Source of the DNA: Nitrosomonas ureae | GTDB taxonomy: Bacteria; Pseudomonadota; Gammaproteobacteria; Burkholderiales; Nitrosomonadaceae | NCBI RefSeq assembly: GCF_900108305.1 | Contig: NZ_FNUX01000010.1 | Span: 34,740 to 98,739, forward strand | Direction of reading: 5' to 3' | DNA length: 64,000 nucleotides | Part shown: in pieces, positions 44,187 through 51,244 of the stretch | Numbering within the stretch: the stretch's first letter is position 1 | Layout of the letters: each line of letters starts with the position of its first letter | Program-made: the position numbers and the translations under genes | The notes under the pieces: model-generated | The model's input: only the letters and a program-made list of their open reading frames with translations | Database searches by the model: none | What the model was told of the DNA's origin: nothing

Positions 44187-44777
44187 ATGACAACCGATAT
44201 ACCTGGTTATACCTATGGCAGCACTTCGCTGCAAAAATCTCCCGTATCCATAGATGATTTTGCCAAACTTAAACAAGCCAGCCTGTTTGGCGACGATGAT
44301 GTGCGTTACCTGAAAATGTCGCATGATGTGCTGAAAGATCAAGTCGAACAAATCCTGGATGTATGGTACGGCTTTGTCGGCTCAACCCCTTTTCTATTGC
44401 ACTATTTCACCAATGCAGCTGATGGTCAACCTAATACGGATTACCTGGGTGGCGTGCGTAAACGTTTTGGGCAATGGATTCTTGATACCGCCAACGCCGA
44501 GTACAACCAAGACTGGCTCAATTATCAATATGAGATCGGATTGCGTCATCACAGCTCAAAGAAAAATACTACCGATAACGTAAAATCCGTACCCATCATT
44601 CATATCCATTATATCTTTGCGTTGTTGATCCCGATTACCACTACACTGCGTCCATTTTTGGAAAAAGGCGGCCATTCCCGTGACGATGTGGATCGCATGC
44701 AAGATGCATGGCGCAAATCGGTACTGATGCAAGTGATTCTGTGGTCACAACCTTATATTAAGTCAGGCGAGTTCTAA
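44187..44777 (+). CDS. Protoglobin-domain protein
   Basis: A protein of 196 residues. GYTYGS at the start, LFGDDDVRYLKMSHDVL, WYGFVGS and the proximal-His region YEIGLRHH (about 120-127) followed by HIHYIFALL are the protoglobin pattern. It binds heme and likely O2, NO or CO. It has no output domain, so it would not be a sensor on its own. AGGAAG lies 4 nt before the ATG at 44187. In an ammonia oxidiser NO handling is a plausible role, by inference only. Confidence 0.88.
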   Translation: MTTDIPGYTYGSTSLQKSPVSIDDFAKLKQASLFGDDDVRYLKMSHDVLKDQVEQILDVWYGFVGSTPFLLHYFTNAADGQPNTDYLGGVRKRFGQWILDTANAEYNQDWLNYQYEIGLRHHSSKKNTTDNVKSVPIIHIHYIFALLIPITTTLRPFLEKGGHSRDDVDRMQDAWRKSVLMQVILWSQPYIKSGEF

Positions 44778-44785
44778 GTCTGTAA

Positions 44786-44810
44786 GGGAGAGCGCTGTCC
44801 TCGCTCTCCC
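44786..44810 (+). terminator. GC-rich hairpin after protoglobin gene
   Basis: GGGAGAGCG (44786-44794) and CGCTCTCCC (44802-44810) form a perfect 9-bp stem with a 7-nt loop, starting 8 bp after the protoglobin stop. There is no T-run after it, so it is a stable 3' end or pause rather than a classical terminator. Confidence 0.55.
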
Positions 44811-44857
44811 CATCAGTACTAATCTCGTTTATTGCTCAAAAATAATTTTGTTGGCAC

Positions 44858-45583
44858 ATGCGCCTATCTATCATCGTTCCCGCTTTTAACGAAGAACAAC
44901 TGATTCTGGATTGTTTGAATTCCATACAGGAATCCGTCAGTGCAAACTCAAAACCCGGTTTTACTCACGAGATTATCGTTGTCGATAACAATTCAACCGA
45001 CAAAACCGCACAGCTTGCTACACAAGCCGGAGCGATAGTGGTATTTGAGCCGATCAATCAAATCGGGCGCGCGCGCAATTCCGGCGCGGCAGTCGCCACA
45101 GGAGATTGGCTGTTGTTTGTCGATGCCGATAGCTTACTAAATATCAATATGGTTGCCGATATTTTGCAATTGATCGAAAGCAGAAAATATGTCGGTTGCG
45201 GTAGTGTCATGCACATGCCTAATTTACCGTGGTGGGGCAATGCTGCTATGCAGCTTTGGACCGTGCTATCAATCACCTTCCGTTGGGCATCCGGTGCACT
45301 GGTCGTATGTCGAACTGACGCATTCCGCGATGTCGGTGGATTTAACCAGGAATTATTTGCTGCCGATGAAATCGATTTAAGTCAATTGCTGAAAAAATGG
45401 GGACGCAAACACGGCCTGAAATTCACCATTCTGACTCGTTATCCGCTGATCACATCACCGCGCAAAGTGCAACTGTACACCGGGCGAGAAATTGCCATGC
45501 AATTCTTTAGTGTGTTATTCAGTCCTCGCAAGGCACTGCAGAACAAAAAGAAACTTCCGATTTGGTACGACGGAAGACGTTGA
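44858..45583 (+). CDS. Glycosyltransferase family 2
   Basis: A protein of 241 residues with a GT-A fold. LSIIVPAFNEEQLILDCLNS, VVDNNSTDKTAQLA and LFVDADSL (DxD metal site) are the family motifs, and FAADEIDLSQLLKKWG contains the catalytic acidic pair. A C-terminal hydrophobic stretch (about 125-145) may associate with the membrane. Many such proteins add sugars to lipids or polysaccharides. The next genes are c-di-GMP-controlled glycosidase-like proteins, but it is separated from them by 487 bp with its own promoter region. Confidence 0.9.
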   Translation: MRLSIIVPAFNEEQLILDCLNSIQESVSANSKPGFTHEIIVVDNNSTDKTAQLATQAGAIVVFEPINQIGRARNSGAAVATGDWLLFVDADSLLNINMVADILQLIESRKYVGCGSVMHMPNLPWWGNAAMQLWTVLSITFRWASGALVVCRTDAFRDVGGFNQELFAADEIDLSQLLKKWGRKHGLKFTILTRYPLITSPRKVQLYTGREIAMQFFSVLFSPRKALQNKKKLPIWYDGRR

Positions 45584-45882
45584 TTTTATGATTAAAAATT
45601 GACGTGATCTGTGGCTGCATAATTAAACTTCAACTAATACTCTCAGCTTGTAAATTAAAAAAAATACCTCAACTATTTTGTCGGGATGTGACAAAAAATG
45701 TCATATTTTTTGATCAAGAATAGTATATCCATGTAAATAATATCCTGTTCTGCATAAAGCTTTACCCTTTCAATTTCCTTTTATAGCAATATTCGTACAG
45801 CATTTGTAGCTTCTAAGCGTGTAATGCGCATCGTAAATAATAAATTGTGGCACAGTTTATGCTTATTTAACTCTGTAACTTG
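45584..45882. other. Promoter region before c-di-GMP riboswitch 1
   Basis: AT-rich region without coding potential. It contains the sigma-54-like promoter at 45848-45862 and otherwise nothing recognised. Confidence 0.7.
45848..45862 (+). promoter_or_regulatory. Sigma-54-like promoter before riboswitch 1
   Basis: TGGCACAGTTTATGC keeps the invariant GG and GC at the required 10-bp separation and all of TGGCAC, with two mismatches (A for G after the -24 block, A for T before TGC). Predicted start is near 45874, about 9 nt before the riboswitch helix P1, which is a sensible leader start. Confidence 0.65.
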
Positions 45883-45970
45883 AAAAGGCAAACTCTGCGA
45901 AAGCGGGGGACGCAAAGTCACTGATCTAAAGGGATCATTCCCAATGATAGCAGGACTGCCAGGTAACGCT
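45883..45970 (+). promoter_or_regulatory. Cyclic di-GMP-I riboswitch 1 (GEMM)
   Basis: AAAAGGCAAAC, the GCGAAAGC tetraloop hairpin, GGGGACGCAAAGTCAC, GATCTAAAG, then GATAGCAGGACTGCCAGG match the GEMM-I core in order: P2 hairpin with GAAA loop, receptor in P3 and the closing P1 segment. It binds the second messenger c-di-GMP. A leader of about 100 nt follows. It ends in TTCCTT and AAGGAGGAA, which can pair to hide the ribosome binding site, so translational control of the glycosidase-like gene is expected. Confidence 0.93.
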
Positions 45971-46070
45971 ACTTGTTTCACTCACGCATTTACTAGATAG
46001 GTCGCGGGTAATAAAACTTCAGAGCGTATCCATGCAGTTCCTTTCTTGAAACTCTAAGGAGGAATTACTT

Positions 46071-47225
46071 ATGAAAACCAATAATCGATTACTGATTATT
46101 AATTCTAAAACACTAACTATCAGCACGAGTATTAGACAGGCGCATATTTTAGTAACCGCACTATTGTTCATTGTCAGTATGATTTTAGTGCCGTTGAACG
46201 TAGTAGCGGCGATAGCGGATCCCACCGCCGTCAAATGGCATCCAGGTCATTACTACATAATCAAGGGTTCGAAGAAAAACAATGCTGATTACTTATCACA
46301 GGTCTACAGTGAGCTTGATGCAACTCCCGCATTGAATGGAATGATGATTCGTTACTTTTGGAATGATCTGGAAAAAGGAAAAGGTGTGTATGATTTTTCA
46401 TCCATTGATAAGCGCCTTGCTGAGCTATCCGCCAGAGGAAAACGTCTTGTTATTCAGGTACAAACCAAATCATTTAATAATAGACACGTTGTGCCAAATT
46501 ACATGAAGACAGCGGAGTATGAAGGTGGTCAGTTTCCCTTTTATAGCGCCATTTCTCACACACTGGGCGGATATAATATTAAGTTATGGAATGTGCAAGT
46601 GCGAAGCCGTTTGGTAGCCTTAATGAGAGCATTGGGGACGCGTTACAATTCTCATCCTTACTTTGAAGCTGTCAGCATAATAGAAACCCCTATGGGGCAG
46701 CCTAGTACGCCACTAACGAGCGCACAAGCGACTAAATACTATGATAATTGGATTCATGTACATAAACAAATGCGCTTATTTTTCCCCAATACGGTGACAA
46801 TGCAGGAAGTAAATTATCCACGTTCTATTATTAAGTCTTTCGTAACAAGGCTCAAAGATGCTGGAGTAGCGCTGAGTAGCCCTGATCTTCTTATTGATGA
46901 GCCGGATTTATTCTTTCCTGGAACACAATGGAACTCTGACAAGGGAATTTATAACTACTACTCTGAATTTTCTGGACTGATGGCCATGGCTCCAACCGTT
47001 ATGCCCACTAATTATCATAGTACAAGAAAAGTTGGAGGTTATAAGCCGACTATTACAGAAATGCTGACTTTTGCGCGTGATAAGTTACATGCAAACTACA
47101 TATTCTGGGCGCGGGAAGAACATTACCTTCAGGTATTGGAAGTATTAAATCAGAGTGCGCAAAAGACTAATGCAGGCGGACTGGATCCTACTTGTCCAGC
47201 TGCTTATTCATCTTGTGTGAAATAG
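46071..47225 (+). CDS. Secreted glycosidase-like TIM-barrel protein 1 (c-di-GMP controlled)
   Basis: A protein of 384 residues. The N-terminus (about 20 residues of Asn/Thr-rich text, then ILVTALLFIVSMILVPLNVVA) is a long signal peptide. The body has the look of a glycoside hydrolase of the clan-A barrel: YFWNDLEKGKGVYDFSSIDK, RLVIQVQTKSF, YNIKLWN and two candidate catalytic Glu in VSIIETPMGQ and TMQEVNYP. A C-terminal Cys pair (PTCPAAYSSC) may form a disulfide. The paralog at 47846 is similar along most of its length. Its expression depends on a c-di-GMP riboswitch, so it probably acts on an exopolysaccharide in the shift between biofilm and free-living life. AAGGAGG lies 8 nt before the ATG. 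Confidence 0.82.
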   Translation: MKTNNRLLIINSKTLTISTSIRQAHILVTALLFIVSMILVPLNVVAAIADPTAVKWHPGHYYIIKGSKKNNADYLSQVYSELDATPALNGMMIRYFWNDLEKGKGVYDFSSIDKRLAELSARGKRLVIQVQTKSFNNRHVVPNYMKTAEYEGGQFPFYSAISHTLGGYNIKLWNVQVRSRLVALMRALGTRYNSHPYFEAVSIIETPMGQPSTPLTSAQATKYYDNWIHVHKQMRLFFPNTVTMQEVNYPRSIIKSFVTRLKDAGVALSSPDLLIDEPDLFFPGTQWNSDKGIYNYYSEFSGLMAMAPTVMPTNYHSTRKVGGYKPTITEMLTFARDKLHANYIFWAREEHYLQVLEVLNQSAQKTNAGGLDPTCPAAYSSCVK

Positions 47226-47413
47226 CGATGGCACTCCAGATAGATTCACGGGATGAAGGCTTGCGTTTTTATTATGTTAAAGCGTTACATGGTAAATAGA
47301 AAGTAAGAGCTGGAATATAACTAATGTATTTTGTGTTTCAAACAAGTGCTTATCAAATATGGAGATCTATCTACAGCAGTAGCAGTAATAGTAGCAATTG
47401 AGAATTAAGAGAT

Positions 47414-47503
47414 GAAAAAGGCAAACCCTGCGAAAGCAGGGGACGCAAAGTCACTGATCTAAAGAGCAAATGCTCCAGGATGGCAGGACCGCCAGATACC
47501 GCA
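47414..47503 (+). promoter_or_regulatory. Cyclic di-GMP-I riboswitch 2 (tandem, upstream unit)
   Basis: AAAAAGGCAAACCCTGCGAA, GGGGACGCAAAGTCACTGAT, CTAAAG, then GGATGGCAGGACCGCCAG match the same GEMM-I core. The leader after it ends with AAAAGGAGG and an ATG at 47607 that opens only six codons. It thus has lost its own gene, or forms a tandem sensor with riboswitch 3. Confidence 0.92.
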
Positions 47504-47606
47504 GCTCGTTTTAATCACGCATGTGAATAAAACGAATCGAGCCATACAACTTCGAAGCGTATCCACGCAGTTCCTGCCTTTTAATTAACCTAAAAGGAGG
47601 AATCAA

Positions 47607-47627
47607 ATGAACATAATCCTACGGTAG
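47607..47627 (+). pseudogene. Start-codon remnant of a third glycosidase-like gene
   Basis: A 6-codon frame (ATG to TAG) preceded by AAAAGGAGG and a complete riboswitch leader. The layout copies that of the two intact genes, so this is most simply the stump left after an intervening gene copy was deleted, or a leader peptide. It could be an incidental start. Confidence 0.45.
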
Positions 47628-47654
47628 CGATAACCGCACCCAAAGTCGCAATAT

Positions 47655-47744
47655 GAAAAAGGCAAACTCTGCGAAAGCGGGGGACGCAAAGTCACTGATC
47701 TAAAGGGCAAATACCCCAGGATGGCAGGACTGCCAGATACCGCA
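47655..47744 (+). promoter_or_regulatory. Cyclic di-GMP-I riboswitch 3 (tandem, downstream unit)
   Basis: AAAAAGGCAAACTCTGCGAA, GGGGGACGCAAAGTCAC, GATCTAAAG and GGATGGCAGGACTGCCAG match the GEMM-I core. From 47783 to 47861 the leader is identical to 46008-46086 of the first gene, including the ribosome binding site, the start and the first codons. It controls the gene at 47846. Confidence 0.93.
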
Positions 47745-47845
47745 ACTCGTTTTGCTCATGCATGAGAACAAACGAGTCTCGAGTAATAAAACTTCAGAGC
47801 GTATCCATGCAGTTCCTTTCTTGAAACTCTAAGGAGGAATTACTT

Positions 47846-49012
47846 ATGAAAACCAATAATCAATTATTGGCTATCAATTCGATAACACCAAACACCAATA
47901 CAAAAGTTAAGCCAGCGCATATTTTAATGGCTTCATTACTGCTAATTATCAGTATGGTTTTAATTCCATTGAATGTATTAGCTACAACAACGGATCCTAC
48001 AGCAATCAAATGGCATCCAGGTCATTATTACACGACAATAAAATGGGGTAATAACGATTCTTCATACTTATCCCAAGTGTATAGTGAAATTGCAGCAACG
48101 CCAGCAATACGTGGAATACAGATGCGTTATTTTTGGTCAGAACTTGAGAAATCAAAAGGAGTATATGATTTTTCATCCATCGATAAGCGTCTTGCTGAAT
48201 TGTCTGCGAGGAATAAACGCCTCGTTATTCAGGTGCAAACGAAATCATTTGAGCCCACTTGGAATCTCGTGCCTAATTACTTGAAGACAGTTGCATATGA
48301 AAATGGGCAATTTGCTTTCTCTAGTTATGGTGAAACCACTATCAAAGGATATAACATTAAGCTGTGGAATTCTCAAGTACGGGATCGTCTGATTGCTTTA
48401 TTTGAAGCAATGGGAGCGCGCTACAATTCGCATCCTAATTTTGAAGGTATCGGTATGATAGAAAGCGCTATGGGACAGCCTATTGAGCCAATATCAAGTA
48501 CTCAGGCGGATGAGTTTTATGCAAATATGATTCAGGTGAATCAGAAAATGCGTTTATTCTTCCCCAATACAATGACAATTCAGGAAGTCAATTATCCGCG
48601 CCCAATCCTGAATTCACTCGTAACTCAACTCAAGGATATGGGAGCAACACTAAGTAGTCCGGATACTTTTCCGGACGAAAAAGATTTGAATATTAAAGCT
48701 ACGCAATACAATCCTAATCAGGGAATTTATAATTACTATTCGGATTTTTCTGGCATGATGGCTATGGCACCAACGGTTATGCGGAAAAATTATGAGAACA
48801 CGAGAAATGACGGAACAGGTACTGTGCCTACTGTTTCAGAAATTCTAGCTTTTGCACGTGATACCTTGCATGCAAACTACATTTTCTGGTCACGGATTCC
48901 AGGGTACTATAATCAGGTATTGGAGGTGCTAAACTTGGCTGGGCAAACAAGCGATCCCGCAGGGGGATTGAGTTCTGTCTGCCCAACAGCCTATTCATCT
49001 TGTGTTGACTAA
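47846..49012 (+). CDS. Secreted glycosidase-like TIM-barrel protein 2 (c-di-GMP controlled)
   Basis: A protein of 388 residues, a paralog of the one at 46071 with the same signal-peptide design (HILMASLLLIISMVLIPLNV, cleavage near residue 45) and barrel-like body. YFWSELEKSKGVYDFSSIDK, the two candidate catalytic Glu (GMIESAMGQ and TIQEVNYP) and the C-terminal Cys pair (SVCPTAYSSC) are conserved. Divergence is greatest between residues 130 and 150. It sits behind two tandem c-di-GMP riboswitches. A long palindromic terminator lies between it and the convergent sulfatase gene. Same likely role: trimming or releasing an exopolysaccharide. Confidence 0.82.
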   Translation: MKTNNQLLAINSITPNTNTKVKPAHILMASLLLIISMVLIPLNVLATTTDPTAIKWHPGHYYTTIKWGNNDSSYLSQVYSEIAATPAIRGIQMRYFWSELEKSKGVYDFSSIDKRLAELSARNKRLVIQVQTKSFEPTWNLVPNYLKTVAYENGQFAFSSYGETTIKGYNIKLWNSQVRDRLIALFEAMGARYNSHPNFEGIGMIESAMGQPIEPISSTQADEFYANMIQVNQKMRLFFPNTMTIQEVNYPRPILNSLVTQLKDMGATLSSPDTFPDEKDLNIKATQYNPNQGIYNYYSDFSGMMAMAPTVMRKNYENTRNDGTGTVPTVSEILAFARDTLHANYIFWSRIPGYYNQVLEVLNLAGQTSDPAGGLSSVCPTAYSSCVD

Positions 49013-49030
49013 TAACACTTTCCGTTAATT

Positions 49031-49071
49031 CAGATAGCAGTTTATGTTTTAAAAACATAGACTGCTATCTG
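49031..49071. terminator. Bidirectional terminator hairpin
   Basis: CAGATAGCAGT (49031-49041) pairs with ACTGCTATCTG (49061-49071), and the inner parts TTATGTTTT and AAAAACATA pair as well, giving one long near-perfect hairpin between two convergent genes. It would end transcripts from both sides. Confidence 0.8.
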
Positions 49072-49123
49072 TCGACTTATCGGTAGATAGTAGCTTCTAT
49101 AGTGTTAATAAAATTTCCTGTCA

Positions 49124-50590
49124 TCAGTTGGTTAATTGCACAAGATCATCTGTGAACGTGTTCTCTAATTTCCGGCATGTACCGGCTTTACAATTTCGAA
49201 GCTGACCCAGTGCATCAGAGATAGCTGTAGCAGAAGTACCCGTTAATCGATCTGCTATATTGTAAACCTGATCCGGATCAAGTTTTGTATCATAAAGTTC
49301 TTTAATTGTGCGTGCTGCTTGGAGTGTTTCGTAATACGCATAGCTATCAAATCGTATACCCAGACGTCCTTCCTGGCCGGTTTCTATCAAAAAAGAACGT
49401 CTATTAAATGTAGTTTGTCTCTTATTTGATTCTAGTAATGGTTGTATCGATCTGCCATCATAATTTTTAGGTGCAACCGTAACTCCTGCCAGATTCAATA
49501 CTGTCGGAAAGAGATCGGTGTTAATAACGAGGTCGTCACGAACTAAACCAGGTTGAACATTGGGCCCGGTAATTGCAAGTGGTACACGGTGTGATTGATC
49601 ATATAAACCACCCTTTCCAAATTTGAAACGATGGTCACCAAACCAAAAGCCATTATCAGATACAAATATAATGTAAGTTTCGTTAAATTTGGGGCTAGCT
49701 TTTAACTTATCGATCAATTTTCCTACCATTTCGTCTACTGATCGCAAAGATTGAATTCTAAGACGGAAACTGAGATCAATCCAATCAATATCCTCTGGTG
49801 ACAATAAAGGTCGTGACTGTACATTAAAGGGTTTTTTGGAGACATCCGCCTGGTTAAATGATGCTGATCTAGGGGCCTGAATGCCATTAAATAAATTTTT
49901 ATGGCGAGGAGCTGAAACCGGCACAGTGGGTCTAATGGCTTCATCGGTTGAAGAATGTGGCGCATAGGCAGATATCAGCATGAAGAAAGGCGAATTTTTA
50001 TTTAGCGCGGAATTAAGATGATTAAGAGCATGTTTTGCAAGTACATCCGTAGCATAGTCTGCAGGAGTGTTACCATAGTTTTTGATTACCCCGTTTTCGT
50101 TCAGAGAATAGTTATAATACGATGGCGATGCCACAAATGCGTACCAGTCGCTCCAGCCGAGGGGTACGTAATTACGCGGGATTTGATTGCCTAACCCATA
50201 TTCATTCATGAACTTACCGAAGTATGCCGTACTGTAGCCGCTAGCTTGCAGTTTTGCTGCCATCGTTGCAGATTCCAATCCAAGCTCGTGAAATACATGC
50301 CAACCACCTGTAGGAAAATTATTGGATTTTACCCCTGTATTAACGGAATATTGCCCTGTCAGGATGGATGAGCGTGCTGGACAGCACATGGCTTGTGAAA
50401 CAAATGCATTGGTGAAACGGACACCATTAATGGCAAAATATTCTTGTGTTCTGGGCATAAAGCGGAATTCATCCACTGCCATATCATCAGTTAATACAAT
50501 AATAAAATTTGGCCGAGCTATTGCTGAAAAAGATACCAAAAAACAAAATAAAGATAGCAAGAGTTTTAGGATAAAAAAATTTTTTTTCAT
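49124..50590 (-). CDS. Secreted sulfatase (formylglycine-type)
   Basis: A protein of 488 residues. Signal peptide (FFILKLLLSLFCFLVSFSA, cleavage near AIA), then RPNFIIVLTDDM (metal Asp pair), and MCCPARSSILTGQ, where C-x-P-x-R is the site converted to formylglycine. FVSDNGFWFGDHRFKFGKGG supplies further metal and sulfate ligands. GGWHVFHELGLES and KNSPFFMLISAYAPHSS also fit. It would remove sulfate esters from polysaccharides or glycolipids. The ATG at 50590 is chosen, since a TTG at 50608 is less likely. It is convergent with the c-di-GMP-controlled glycosidases, which may share its substrate. Confidence 0.9.
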   Translation of the reverse strand: MKKNFFILKLLLSLFCFLVSFSAIARPNFIIVLTDDMAVDEFRFMPRTQEYFAINGVRFTNAFVSQAMCCPARSSILTGQYSVNTGVKSNNFPTGGWHVFHELGLESATMAAKLQASGYSTAYFGKFMNEYGLGNQIPRNYVPLGWSDWYAFVASPSYYNYSLNENGVIKNYGNTPADYATDVLAKHALNHLNSALNKNSPFFMLISAYAPHSSTDEAIRPTVPVSAPRHKNLFNGIQAPRSASFNQADVSKKPFNVQSRPLLSPEDIDWIDLSFRLRIQSLRSVDEMVGKLIDKLKASPKFNETYIIFVSDNGFWFGDHRFKFGKGGLYDQSHRVPLAITGPNVQPGLVRDDLVINTDLFPTVLNLAGVTVAPKNYDGRSIQPLLESNKRQTTFNRRSFLIETGQEGRLGIRFDSYAYYETLQAARTIKELYDTKLDPDQVYNIADRLTGTSATAISDALGQLRNCKAGTCRKLENTFTDDLVQLTN

Positions 50591-51240
50591 AATAAAGTTG
50601 CCTTCCAAGTATGTAAAAATTAATTCTTTTAAGAAATTTAACAGCAGTGTATTTCTTAAAAGTTCAGATAAAGAAACTTAAGTCTAGGATACCAGCATAA
50701 AAAGAATCGTTCCAGAATAAACAACTCCATGGCAAGACTACGGAGAATTGAGAGTTAAGTAATAACAAAATAGTTTGAAGAATTGTTGCCGCTTTTCTAT
50801 TTCTGGAAATCATAAAATGAACACAAAAAGCATACTGTAGTTTGTTCCAAATTAGTTGTGTAATTAGCAGATATTTGTTTTTAACTTTTTAAAAAGAGTA
50901 GATTTGTAGTCATTACTAAGCAACCAAGCAGTCACCTGAAATAATAAGTTTCTGATGCAATGATGATATTATTGTATCGCTATAAGCTTCTACAATGAGA
51001 CATTAGTACTGTTTTATTAGTACATTTGTAATGTCTATATCGCTTCTGGATAGTAATATAATAATAGATTCAATGTGTTAGGTTGTTTAGGAGTTATTTT
51101 TCTGCTCATTAGCCTGCCTCGGCAATCTGCTATGAGTTCATAATGGACCTTAATCACCTTCTGATAGTCAGATTCTCTGCTTTGAAAGTTAATGGGAAGG
51201 TATTGATAAAGCGTACTTATTCCACAGAATGCTCTTGTTG
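50591..51240. other. AT-rich intergenic region
   Basis: A 650-bp region with no recognised structure. It must contain the sulfatase promoter. Its left part is very AT-rich, and a 69-residue minus-strand frame (51035-51244) lies at its right end. Confidence 0.6.
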
Positions 51241-51244
51241 TCAT
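51035..51244 (-). CDS. Possible small protein downstream of the Lon-like protease
   Basis: A frame of 69 residues whose ATG overlaps the stop of the Lon-like gene by 4 bp (ATGA), a layout typical of coupled genes. The sequence (FCGISTLYQYLPINFQSRES...) is basic and unlike any family I know. It may be a remnant or a chance frame. Confidence 0.3.
   Translation of the reverse strand: MTTRAFCGISTLYQYLPINFQSRESDYQKVIKVHYELIADCRGRLMSRKITPKQPNTLNLLLYYYPEAI

Larger units (their letters stand above)
47226..47845. other. Tandem riboswitch leader with a near-deleted gene between
   Basis: A 620-bp region between the two paralogs. It holds riboswitch 2 with its leader, an AAGGAGG site and a start codon (47607) leading only to a 6-codon frame (MNIILR), then riboswitch 3 with its leader. 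The spacing of the two is about 240 bp. Confidence 0.85.

Noticed and set aside
44842..44858. TTGGCACATGCGCC before the glycosyltransferase gene as a sigma-54 promoter
   Set aside because: The -12 GC is not at the required 10-bp distance from GG.
47227..47243. TGGCACTCC before riboswitch 2 as a sigma-54 promoter
   Set aside because: The -12 element is absent (AG instead of GC) and it is about 185 bp from the riboswitch.
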